NCBI GenBank assembly: GCA_029891345.1
Contig: CM057003.1
Coordinates: forward strand, 12,626,709-12,690,708
DNA from: Dryococelus australis
Lineage: Eukaryota; Arthropoda; Insecta; Phasmatodea; Phasmatidae
Direction of reading: 5' to 3'
DNA length: 64,000 bases
In this document: one piece after another, positions 50,359 to 61,273 of the stretch
How the letters are laid out: each line of letters begins with the position of its first letter
How positions within the stretch are numbered: position 1 is the stretch's first letter
Translations under genes and position numbers: made by a program
Notes under the pieces: model-generated
What the model saw: only the letters and a program-made list of their open reading frames with translations
What the model was told of the DNA's origin: nothing
The model's database searches: none

Positions 50359-50754
50359 TTATCCGGTTTTACTCCCTGATATATATGTGCTTCTTCCAGC
50401 GTCCATTACACATTGTTGTTGGTTGAGCCAGGTCGTCCCAGAATTACGTCTTCGGCAATATATGGTGAGTCCATGAACTCTGCAGTGTGTGTGAGGTGGT
50501 GGATTCCCATGGTGAGGGTTGTTTTCCCTCTGACCTTCGTGGTCTGACTGGGCTGTGCCATTCTGACAAAGTGAATCTGTAAACAGGCCACTTCTTATGA
50601 AATTTCCCATGGCAGCGGGGTCAAGTAAAGCTAGGTATGGGCTACCATTTATTTCCACTTGTATGTGGGGATCCTCTGGTGGTTCACTCTCCTCATAGGC
50701 ATGGTTCAATTGCTGGAGTTTGATGGGCCCTTGTTTGCCTAAGGTGGCTGCCAT
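50359..50754 (-). pseudogene. Gypsy aspartic protease
   Basis: The minus frame has VEINGSPYLALLDPAAMGNF, where the usual active-site triad D-T/S-G reads D-P-A, so catalysis is lost. RSGLFTDSLC and, in an overlapping frame, MDSPYIAEDVILGRPGSTNN (the 'ILG.D' flap end) complete the fold. Confidence 0.78.
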
Positions 50755-50899
50755 GCGCGCACCCCAGCTGTGGCGTTTCCCATCTAGGCAGATCGCTTAG
50801 TCTGAGTCATGTGCACTGGCGCATCTGGTGACCACATATTTCTCCCTTTCCCTGCTCGCCCTTGCCTGCGCGGGCAATCTTTGTTTGTTGAAGTACCGA

Positions 50900-51570
50900 C
50901 CCAGGCAGAACCAGCACGGCAGGAGCTAGGGGGTAATGGGTGGGGGTGGGCTGTTAATGACCTTGCTCTCAGGGGGTTTTACCCGTGCGAGGCTTGTCTA
51001 ACAATGCCTGCGCCTGGCAATTCCACTTGATTTCTTTCGCTCGTTCCACGAGCTCATCCACAGTAGTTGGTTTAAGAAACTAATAGATTCCTAATGTTTG
51101 GAAGGAGCATGCGTGCTATGTGTCGCACACAACTTTCTTGTTCTTCAGTGGGAAATGAACACTAGTACATCTGTACTTTCTTGCGTAAAATCCTGCTTCT
51201 TCCTCTGTGGCCTGGGTTCAGTTGTGGAATTCGGAGGTTACTCGAGCTATGACCTAACCTGTGAACTGGCAGGGGAGGCGTGAGCACAGCTGTGCCCACT
51301 CGGTCATGACCTATCTATGCCTCACCCACCGTTCAAGGGCTTTTCCTTTGAGTTGTGGGTTTGGTTGACCCATTGTTTGGCGGTACATTGTGGTCTTTGA
51401 ATTCCCCTTCGTATTCGTCGGTGAATGTTATATGGTCTTTGTGAGGTCTGCCTCTGAATTCGGGAAGCTGGAGCTCAGGGGTAACCTGGGCCGTGACGGG
51501 TCTCTGGCAAGAGCCAAGGTTCAGTGACGGGTAGTCTTGGGCACACCTACAAACTTGGCAATGATACACC
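50900..51570 (-). pseudogene. Gypsy gag remnant
   Basis: The minus frame 51333-51569 includes LNLGSCQRPVTAQVTPELQL, PEFRGRPHKDHITFTDEYEG, the start of a capsid ('lP.F.G....d...F'). The rest of gag lies in broken frames to 50900, a stretch similar at DNA level to 40360-40560. Confidence 0.6.
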
Positions 51571-52189
51571 AGACCGGGCCCTGTGACTCGTTCGGCGGGT
51601 CATCCAATGCATACATGGTGGAAGTCTTGAGTGCAGACAGTACACCTTACTGTATAGGTCCCTTGTCTAGTGCAGTTCAGCCAACTGCAGCTAGCAGTTT
51701 GGCGTTGGCGGCACTTGCTACAGCAGTATTCTATACTATCGGTATAGCGGGGCTTGTCTGCCCACTCCAACTATTGGTAGCGGTAGTGACCGTGGCAGTG
51801 TGTGCATGAGATCACGTGAACCCCTGTGCCAGGGCATGTGTTTATATGGCACTTCTCGAGTGCTTTGTGTAGGTTGTCAGCCATTGCGGATTCTTCGTAG
51901 TCTGTCAGGCCCTGTCCGGTGTCTGAAATGATCTTGGAGTAGTGTTGTTGATCGCCACTGGGTGTTTCAGGACTCCTCGAAGTCCTCTAGAGTTTTGAGT
52001 GGCTTTGACTCCCGGCTAGGTTCCTAGTCGACGGAGTCGGCTGGAGTAAAATATTACATAGCCTGTGCTAACGTAACTGTGGTACCACAAACACCATGAG
52101 TGGTGTTTTGTGTGTGGACTTGCTGTCCGGCTAGGTCACTATCGCGTGGCTGCTTGCTTGGTTGGGTTGCTTAGTCGATACTATTGCAA

Positions 52190-52211
52190 CTACGCCCCAC
52201 TTTGGGCGCCA
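52190..52211 (-). other. Gypsy primer binding site
   Basis: The minus strand reads TGGCGCCCAAAGTGGGGCGT directly after the LTR end TTTTCA, the classic Gypsy arrangement. Confidence 0.85.
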
Positions 52212-52677
52212 TGAAAACCTTTTTGACGCTTGTCACCCTGTGAGATTTTAGGTTCACTAATATATTAAGATTTTATTATGTGACACTAGAATCATAATAA
52301 ATATCAGGGAGTTTCAATGTTTCACTGGTGCTCTGCCAGTGTACAGTACAGGTCTGGTAGCCTGACTGACCGGTACAACATTAGCAATCACTGTCACGGC
52401 CTGGCGAACGGGCTGGCACTTTAACTGGATTACTTGAGTGCGTGATGACTCTATGTGGCCTTGGGTGACGGGCTCGGAGTCTCAGCCGGCAGTATAATCT
52501 CACTTGGGAGAGTGTTGGTGTGATGTCAGTTTGGAGTAGGGTAAACAGTACAAGCTAGACTGACGTGTCTGTAATATCATCTGTCATTGCAACGAGTACC
52601 CTGTAGGCATGTGCCCAGCCTCTTCCACTACTGTTTAACGATTTTCCCAGAGGGGTGAACCGTATTCAGATGGGGCA
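52212..52677 (-). mobile_element. 5' LTR of the minus-strand Gypsy (about 466 bp)
   Basis: On the minus strand it starts TGCCCCATCTGAAT and ends GGTTTTCA, so it is bounded by TG and CA, and it is followed at once by the PBS. Its left-hand 250 bp on the minus strand are shared with 46846-47099 and 42375-42655. Confidence 0.8.
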
Positions 52678-55600
52678 AAGATGCACAGAGGGTCACGCGT
52701 CAGATGTATATGTGTAATCATCAACCAGGTGTATGTATTCACCATTGTTTTCACTTCCTTATCACATAACACAATAACTCACCTGTAAATTTAACTACCC
52801 ACTGAAGTATAGCCAGCTCAGAGAGCTCGTGCATACAGTGAATTATTCGAGGTTCCACTGGTGTAGAGGATTGATGCATCACAACTTGGAGAGGGGGAGG
52901 GGAGGCCATCAACTTGGTTTTTGCTAGTCATATAGTGTATCAGTAATGTTTAAGCATACCGGAATGTGTCATGTTTCAGGCTGCTGGATTTGTGGGATTT
53001 CCAGCCTCGTTTTGCTGGGCTGCATGCTGCACAGCCATATCATGAACTGATAGTAGTGTAATCCATGACAGACTGTGTGTTTCTGTCGACGTTCTCAGTA
53101 TTGGTGTAATGTAATACACCAAGAACAATCATGATTGTGGCTTTTCATTTGCGTAGTAAGAGTACGTCAATTTCCTGTATTTCAACACTCTGAGGGGTAA
53201 GTCTCCTCTCGCTAAGTGATCCATTTATGATTTGTTCCGCATTACGGTGTATGGGTAGTCCTAACATGGTGACCATTTTTCTGGAAAAACAGGGAATAAC
53301 ACAAGGAAATAAAAGTGCAGAAAATTAAAAGGGAAAACACTGAGAAATGGCTTATGTCAAAAGAAAAGCTTTTTACGTATGTAACAACGATGACAGTTCC
53401 CAATGGGAACAAAACAACAGAGTGAGGGTCATATATGTTAACGCGAGGCAGGTTTTACGTGACAAGTAGTTGGTATGTAGTAAGAGAGCACACAAAAGTG
53501 AAGGGGGGAGGATGAGAAAAATAAGACATTCCTCACAAAATGCCAATAGATGGCAGCACACACGTTGGCATGGTATATCTTAGCATTGCAGTGGTTGGAG
53601 TGTGGTGTTTGTTGGTTGATCACTCTTCTGTGATCCTTCCTTGTTTTGATGTTGGAACTGTGTAGGTGGAACAAAGGAAAAAGAGGAGTTGTGAATGAAG
53701 CAATGTAAGTTGAAAGTGAAAATAAAAAAATTGGAGAAGTGAAAAAGCTTAAGTGTAGAAAACGAGATATTTTTAGTAATTTGTGCCATTGACATTCATT
53801 TTATATTGATAAATGTACTCGAGCATCACTCGTGTGCTCATGTCCCATTAAATTTAATGCAGGGAAAATGGGAGTATCACAGGAAAAACAAATGCAGGTG
53901 ATCAATGGGTATCTTTTACCTAATAGCCCAGGAAATGACAGTACTTGATCATGCTATGAGAGGAGATTTATCTTGTTAGCCAATGGAGGGTAATCATTGG
54001 AAATGGTGCCTGGGCATCTCAGTTACATCAAAGGCTCGGATTTCTAAACTCTTTTATCTTCATTTTGGGTAAAACCGATCCAAATTGTGCAACTTCCTTA
54101 TGTCAGGGAACCCCCAACATCAAAATTTCCAAGTCCTGAACTCCTGGTTAGATCAGTTTAACCATTTAAGTGTTGGTTTTACATGGAAAATTATACTCCC
54201 ACAGGCACACGTCGCCTTCTGTCCATGCTTTATAAGCATGGGCAGTTATAGAATAGAGAATCCAGGAATCTGAGCTTACACAGTATCTTGTACATTAGAT
54301 TGAGTTTGTGGTTATTTTATATTGCAAAATTGCCTAAAGCACTGTAATATTTCATTGTAGCAGTTCTTTTTGTATGAGTTAAGTACTGTGAGTGCAGTGT
54401 ATATTAACTGGCATCAGCAGTTTGCAAAATTTATAAACCTGTAATTGTTATTCTCCACCTGAATGATGTAGTGGGTGTAGTATTGTAGTCTTGTCATGAA
54501 GATCCGGGTTCATTTTGTATATATCGACCCGTAGTTCAGATCGTAGTTCTATCACAGCTCATACTTCAGAGGGCAGCGATAAACCACAGAGGTATCACGA
54601 GAGCCTTGGGTGTACAGGGTACACATCACTGTACCATTGCCACGATGCTCAGTCATAAACGGTACACATTATTTGTTCAACCAGATCACTCTTCAAAGAA
54701 GATGGTGTCCAGGAAGAGGATGTCACAGTTGTTGGTGGCATGTACATTGTAAAGAAGGTGTATCAGGATGTCTGAATTATCAGCAATACAGGGACTATGG
54801 GTTACTGTGTGCGTATCAGCTGCACTGGTTTCCAAGCCTCAACCAACAACTGAACACAAATCAGCTACCGTTCTGACTACGTGTGCGTGAACAGGTGGTT
54901 AGCACAGTCATTTTAAAGTTTATGCTTAAAAAAATGTTATAACTTCCTCTGAACAATTTACGTGCAGTAATGGATGTACTATGTTTATATTATGCAAAAT
55001 CATAAGCACAGCCTTCATGTTTCCCGAAGAGGGGGAAAGTCTTGAACTTTCTATGACCATACCCACATTCATTTAAATCTTCTCTCTCTCGTTCCTCTCT
55101 TGTGTTTTTTGTTTGCAGTTACGCCTGAATTTAACATACATTGTCATGTATGCCAAGGTTTCAAAAAATTGAGTTAATTTCTTGCTAGTTATGCAAATAC
55201 AAATAAATAAAAAATTTTAATAAGAATGGGGTAAGCTATTTACTACGAGTTGTAAGTACTAATTAAATAGTGATCCGCTTCCCCTGCACCGCTTTTACTT
55301 AACGTGGCACCTATGCACAAAATAATTTTTTATGTGAGCATGAGTGCGCAGGAACAGTAATTTTAAACAAATGATGTTTCACTGTTCAATCACGTTATTG
55401 TGACAGTAATGCTGGCAAATAGTGAGCCAGTGTTGGAGATGTTTGCAGGAGATGAAAATCAGTGTAGGATATTAGCGATGAAAGTACCAGTAAGCTTGTG
55501 ATGTGTATTATGGTACTGCTAGGCTGTGGCAAGGTTCATGCCTTAAGCAAAATTGTTGATAAATCCCAACAGCTTTAAGTATTCATTACATAATATTCAA

Positions 55601-55982
55601 CAATGTTTGATTGCATTTACAATAAATAGTTTATGTCAAACTTCTGCCTGATATTCGGGAAACAAGGCCTGCTTTCAGAAAACGAATACGTGAATTTCCC
55701 TGGCAGAGCAATTATTGTATTACTGTCTCAGTGAGACTATGAAGGAATTATTATTCATGTTGATGGCAAGTCCTTGGCATGCCAGGCAACACACCTGGAC
55801 CTCTAAATACTGCTGTTTTACCATCTTAGTTTTAGTAAGTGAATTTCCTGTCTGTGTAATCATTGTGATCACAGCACAATAAATGTACCTAAGTATTGGA
55901 GGTTTCAATTCTGATGGAAAGAATGCTAATCCTTGTGGTAGGTATGTGCATGCTGACCCCATGATTGCTGAAGAATTCAAGA
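52678..55982. other. Unclassified intergenic sequence
   Basis: No gene recognised. A stretch at 54530-54890 has open frames on the + strand (for example 54610-54876) with a somewhat coding-like acidic pattern, but I could not assign a family. The remainder is AT-rich. Confidence 0.35.
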
Positions 55983-56319
55983 CCTGGAAGCAAGGGCGTA
56001 GGGAAAAAAGGGGAGTGGGTGTCATAGGGCTACATCCCCTCCCGAAATTCAGGATAAACTGATGGTGTCTAGAATATTTTGTCAAGAGCGTTTGGCTATT
56101 TGGAAATTAATTAATGAAAAATTAACTTTTAAGTACTGGAGCTGCCTTCTGAATAAATATATTAGAGAATAAAAAAGGGTGTGTTTGATTATATTTTCAG
56201 ACAGAATGAAACTGAAATATACTGACAAACTTCTTCAAATATTCTTCATTAAAAAATATGTAGAAAATATACATACTACGTAAAGTCTAATTCTGTTCCG
56301 TAAAGGGCGTAGCCATCTT

Positions 56320-56530
56320 TGAAAGTGTAACTGAAGCAGAAGTGTATTGGCAGTAGTTCAGACAGAATGAATAATGCAATTAAATTTCTTGAGTTTCTGG
56401 TTAATGCATTATTGATTAAGGAAGTGCACACCATAAAAATGTGGCTATCATCAACCCCCTTCCATAAAGGAGTTGGGGGGGGGGGGGAGGTTGGAACCCC
56501 CTTTATTTATTTAAAAATATAACTCTCAGG
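56320..56530 (+). repeat. Dispersed repeat related to 32150-32470
   Basis: Shares GTAACTGAAG, GAGTTTCTGG, GCATTATTGA, TCAACCCCCTT and GGTTGGAA in order, and contains a G(14) run near 56466. Confidence 0.6.
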
Positions 56531-57592
56531 CAAGGGTTGTTACCGATGGATTAGTAATTTACTGTGCACCGTAAATAAAAAATTCCCATAATAGAAAATG
56601 GTTGTGTTTTTAGAGAATACTGTCTCAAATTTGTACTATATCACCTCCGCAGATCAGATCTTGCATAAACAATAGTTAAAACTATTCAAAATGTCGTTAT
56701 TCATGTAGCTTATTTGTATAGCTAGGGATATGATGGCACAAAGAGCATAATTGGATGATTACGGAGTTGCCAATCATGTCACACAGCTGTGTATTTCGTT
56801 GTGCAAGCCATTCTCTAAATTTAGCTTTGATTCAAGCTTGCGTGTAATATAAATTCAAAACTACATAGGGACAGTAACGGAAGTGGTGACATTCTGTAGA
56901 TGCGTAGCCAGACGTGTGAAATTCAATGGGTTGAGCATAGAGATTTTTGTTTTAATTTAATTAACTCTGAAACTACTACAAAAGCACTCAATCATCATTC
57001 TTTTTTGCACCAGAGTAAGTTTATACTAATTTCACTTAACATATGTTGTAAAATATTTTGCCTAACATTCTATTTTTCATCATTTTTTAAAGCTAAGAAG
57101 TACAATCTCTCTTCATCTGTTAAGAATGCAATGGGCACCACTAAATTTAACGTTATTTTTTTGCAGCAATTAAACAGGCACAAGATAATTTTGAAATTAC
57201 AATTTCTGGAAAACCAGTTCAGCGGTCGAACTATGCTACAGTACAAACAATTTTGAATAATTTGTGGAAAGTGAATTTCCATCTCTTTCCGTGACTAAAT
57301 GATTACAAGTTCTTGCTTCGTAAGGATGTATTAAGCTCAGAACAATTTCTTCTTCCAAGGAAATTATTGACATTGCAGAAATTATATACAAACCCTACTG
57401 GAGCAGTATACCCAAGACAAATCTGCATCTGTGTCTGTTAGTGAAGTACAGACGTGGCGAAAAAGAAAAGTGGCTAGAAGAAGACGACCAAATATTACAG
57501 AAAAGTGATTTTATTGAAACACTCAACATTTTAATAATAGATTTTCCCCATGCTTGCACATTGTTGATCTACAGCATCAAGTGAGAGGTATT

Positions 57593-58302
57593 TTTCCACA
57601 CTACAGAATGTTGCAAAATTGCAGGTCAATACTTTGGGGAAACATTCCTCACGTCTGGAGGATGAAAAAAATATTATATGAACATAGGTCCGCAAACACT
57701 TAGTTGCTTTACTACAGCTTGTAATACATAACGTACAGTGTATGGCCCACAGACTGGATCATGTTGCTGAGGAATGCCATTGCAGCATTCGTTTGCACGG
57801 TACACGACACCTCACTCTACGACACCACACCTAGAACAGTAGGAACTGCACAGGAATTAGTTACACGTGTGAAAGTTTATAGTCGTTACTAAGGGAAATG
57901 TTCAAAATGCCCTCCGTCAGCATGAACTCGTGCATCAACCCACCATTGCATGGATGCCTGGATGCGTTGATGAGTGCCTGGAAAATTCCTGATTGTTTCG
58001 CAGCCTGCAACGCTACGGTTACGGTGATTATCTACATTGTCCATTGGGGTTGCATACACGAGTGCCTTTAAATGTCCCCACAAATAAAAGTCTTAGCGGA
58101 TTCAAATCAGGGATCCTTGGTGGCTGGTATGGGGCTGCCAATTACAGCTGTGATGGCATTCCACAGTAACGTCATGATCCAGCCCGTGGGCCATACACTG
58201 TACCTTATGTATTACAGGCTGTAGTAAAGAAACAAAGCTTGTGTGAGGAATTTTTCCCCGAAGTATTGACATGCAATTTTGCAGCCTGCATGTAGACTTT
58301 AT
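57593..58302 (-). mobile_element. Short Tc1/mariner-type derivative with long (about 150-190 bp) inverted repeats
   Basis: The left arm 57593-57787 and right arm 58145-58302 are inverted copies. For example ACAGTGTATGGCCCACAGAC in the left arm matches GCCCGTGGGCCATACACTGT in the right arm, and GCAAAATTGCAGGTCAATAC matches GTATTGACATGCAATTTTGC. Between them is a minus-strand transposase C-terminus. It looks like an internally deleted copy. Outer borders are uncertain. Confidence 0.7.
57889..58150 (-). pseudogene. Mariner-like transposase C-terminus
   Basis: The minus frame 57889-58083 has MWGHLKALVYATPMDNVDNH, then AGCETIRNFPGTHQRIQASM and HADGGHFEHFP. The 'WGHLK..VY.TP' and terminal 'GGHFEH' motifs are typical of the insect transposase family whose N-terminal half resembles 31187-31690. 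The N-terminus and catalytic residues are absent. Confidence 0.78.
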
Positions 58303-58417
58303 GATATTTGTTCAACAGTATGTCAGAAAACAGCTTAGATGGGTTGGCATTGCTCATAGTACGTCGAGATATACAGGATAATTATGAATTCTATGAAACA
58401 TTTTAAAAAATCTGTAC

Positions 58418-59680
58418 ACGTAAATGGCTCGGAAACATGTAATAACTGACACACTACATGAAAGACAAACTCTCAGTGTTTCTTTTTTGCAGTCTTCATA
58501 AAACGTTTGTGTGTCCACCCTTCATCATACGGCGCACATCTAATCTCTAGTCCATTTCTGCCCATACCCGACTCAGCATGTCAGGAGTGACTGTAAGAAC
58601 AACTCCGGTGATGCGGTGTTGCAAGTCGTCTAGGTTCTGTGGTAGAGTTGTACCATAAACTTGATCCTTGACATTACCCCACAAGGGGTTTGATTGCAGG
58701 GCATCATGTCCAGTGACCACTGGGGCCACCGTAGTAACGCCTGGTCAGCGGCCGCCACGCTGCATATCAAGCGATGCGGCAACGTCTCATTCAGGTAACC
58801 TCGTACAAAATTGTGAAAATATGGAGGGGCAGCATCTTGTTGGAAGATGAAATCCCTGCTATCAGCTTCCAGTTGCGGCATAAGCCACAATTGCAGCATG
58901 TCAAAATAGGTCACACCCTTGACAGTTCTCTCAGTGAAGAAGGGGCCATGAACTGTCTTATTGGACATGGCACAGAACTCTTTAACTTTCGGCAAATCCC
59001 GGACGTGCTCGAGAGGTGCATGTGGATTCTCTGTTCCCCTTACGCGTGTGTTGTGTCAGTTAACCTTTCCTAAAAGATGGAAAGTTGCTTTGTCACTGAA
59101 GATTAATTTGTTTCTGAAGTCGTCATCCATGTGGTTCTGTATATTAATGCAGAACTGCAGTCGGAGCAATTTGTCGTCGTGGCTTATGGCTTGCAGAAGC
59201 TGTAATTTGAAAGGCTTCACTCTTTACCGTTTAGGGAGTATTTTCCACACTGTTGGAGGAGGGATGTTCAATTTCACACTATCTCGGTAGTTTGACTTTC
59301 TGGGACTACGCTCCATCACGTCCCTCACATGGTCCACCGTCTGTTCCAGTGCCAGGTTGGCCTGAACGTTTTGCAAACACACAAGCAACCATCCTCCTCG
59401 AATTTCTTGTACCACTTCACTATGCTCTTGTAAACTGGTGGTGTCTTGTGGTACTTGGCACGGAAAGCTCTTTACGCACTCTCTATCGATTGGCAACAAT
59501 CAAATTCTAGCACACAAAAGCGTTCTCTACCTGGTTCGCCGCCGTTACAGCAAATACGGTTACTGGTGGCCCCATCTGCAGTTTAACAACTACCCCGCCA
59601 GTGCCACGTTAAAAAAAACTCTTGAGAGTTTGTCTTTCACATAGTGTGTCAGTTATTAAACATTTCTGAACCATTTACGT
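58418..59680 (-). mobile_element. Mariner-like element with 59-bp terminal inverted repeats
   Basis: The left TIR (58418-58476) starts ACGTAAATGGCTCGGAAA and includes TAATAACTGACACACTACAT. The right TIR (59622-59680) is its inverted copy with a few mismatches. Between them is a decayed minus-strand transposase. Whether the target duplication is TA is unclear (GTAC on the left, GTAA on the right). Confidence 0.83.
58547..59499 (-). pseudogene. Mariner-like transposase, decayed
   Basis: Minus frames in order are 59224-59499 (N-terminal region with RDVMERSPRKSNYRDSVKLN), a middle part with 'LIFSDKATFHL' near 59090 (first catalytic Asp), then 58630-58995 with VKEFCAMSNKTVHGPFFTER, DFIFQQDAAPPYFHNFVRGY (second Asp) and WPQWSLDMMPC (third Asp), and 58547-58729 with VTPDMLSRVWAEMD. 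All three acidic positions can be seen, but stops and a frameshift near 58700 disrupt the protein. Confidence 0.85.
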
Positions 59681-60017
59681 AAAATGATTTTTTTTTATGG
59701 ACTTTATAATTAGCTTTTAGTTGAACCTAAATAAGTTTTTGACATGTTTGGAATAATGAAGCGATATGTATTTTTAAAATTAGATGAGACATTCAAAGGA
59801 AAGATGTGTGTGCATAATTTAATTTATTTATTATTATAATTATTGTGAATATCAAGTGTTTCATTTCATAACACAATTATTGAAAGATTTATAGGTAGGT
59901 ACTTTTTCTCACGGATGTAAACATTTACAGTATATTACTTTAGTCCAGTATTTACTGCAAATATAAATTAGTACATCACCCCCTGAATTAATTTATAGCT
60001 ACGCCTGTGCATGGAAG

Positions 60018-61140
60018 TAATGAAATCCAAAGAAAATAATTTGTGCACTATGTTCAACATGACGGAATGAGGCTAGTGGAGCTAACATGTCCGAGGCAGA
60101 CAGCCGTGTTCCAATTGGCACTCATTGTTAACAAAATGGTCGTGTTGCCCATTTTGTCTAGGCCTACGTACAAAATCTATGACTTTTTTGTAATTTGCAT
60201 TTTGTCAGTTTCGGAGCTGACAAATTACCAAACCGCCGCCATAATAGTTTTGCCACACATTTTGACGGGATTATTTAAATAAACAAACGTGTATCGTACT
60301 CACAATAACTTGTTTATTTCACAAAGCAAGTTGCTGAAACATTCTTGAAATATGTATTTTTTTATTACAAAATTCTTGTTAACTAACAATTTCACGTCAT
60401 ATTGTTTTCATTTTGTTAATTTTAAATTTCAAACGGCACTCCAAAAACTTTTTGGGAATGTATTTTTTGAGACTTGTATTTTTAATTTTGGACTAATGAT
60501 AACATCAAAGTAATAGTAACAGGACAGGCGTGCTAGACAGCTGTGTGTCCTGGTGTTCAGACTAACCTTACAAGATGCTAACTACAAATTTCGAAAAACA
60601 ACTCAAAACTAATTAGAATACAGCCTTAAACTTCCTGTCAAGCCTGATGAATGTAGTAAGGGACACATGAGAGTTGGGCGAATAAACAAATGAGAGGAGA
60701 TGGGGCAAGATATGAAAGCATTACAGGAGTGTCCACAATGACATGCCACAAATATCTCCTACGCTCAAATAACAAGCTTTCCGAAGCATGGTATCAAACG
60801 AGACTCCTCAGAAAAAGGAAGGTTACCATCTAACCTCTGATCCGAATCAAGAACTATTATTGAAAAATAGGCATGTATTTCTTTTCGTAGTTTTACAAGA
60901 ACTCTGAGACAAATTTTACAATAGAAACATCCTCCTTGCTGCGAGGAAGAGCCGCTGCAGACAGAATTCAGCAGCTTTATAAAATTTAACTATGGTATTT
61001 CCGAAAACAACATACCAACATTTGGTAGTGATTTGTGTGTTCCTAAAAATCTCTATTTCAAAAAATATTGGTTTACGGTTTATGATTAAACTTAGGAAGT
61101 ATAATACCGATACTATAAAATGTGAAAATGCGGTTTAGGT
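60018..61140. other. AT-rich intergenic sequence, nothing recognised
   Basis: No gene or repeat end was identified. Confidence 0.4.
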
Positions 61141-61149
61141 ATGATATAT

Positions 61150-61155
61150 TTTATT
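61150..61155 (-). terminator. Poly(A) signal AATAAA for the 61274-62122 gene
   Basis: On the minus strand AATAAA lies about 120 bases past the TGA stop (61274-61276), in a usual position for a 3' end. Confidence 0.55.
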
Positions 61156-61273
61156 ACGGTAATCAAAGTACAGTATAAAAAGTTGAGAATTTTTCACGTT
61201 GTACATGTTTTTTGTTTTTTTTTTACTTCAATTACCAAAACAATAAATTTGAGTGAACTTGATTTCCCGCGGA

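Larger units (their letters stand above)
46846..52677 (-). mobile_element. Gypsy LTR retrotransposon, minus strand, near complete but broken
   Basis: On the minus strand the order is LTR (52677-52212), PBS, gag, protease, RT, RNase H, integrase, polyprotein tail, LTR remnant. Every domain is recognisable, yet each has stops or lost key residues. The total length of 5.8 kb suits a Gypsy. Its RNase H end is closely related to the scrap at 18960-19090. Confidence 0.88.
55991..60009. mobile_element. hAT-like element with 8-bp target duplication, host to nested transposons
   Basis: The left end CAAGGGCGTAG (55991) is inverted at the right end CTACGCCTGTG (59999-60009), 9 of 11 matching. The flanks CCTGGAAG (55983-55990) and CATGGAAG (60010-60017) agree at 7 of 8 bases, the size expected for hAT. 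No recognisable hAT transposase was found; frames at 56900-57256 are open but not assignable. Similar GGCGTAGCCA motifs recur inside (about 56308 and 56903), so the inside may itself be a mix of related copies. Confidence 0.6.

Noticed and set aside
54530..54890. Possible exon or retroelement fragment
   Set aside because: Some coding-like stretches, but no recognisable domain, no clear splice sites and no second copy in the window.
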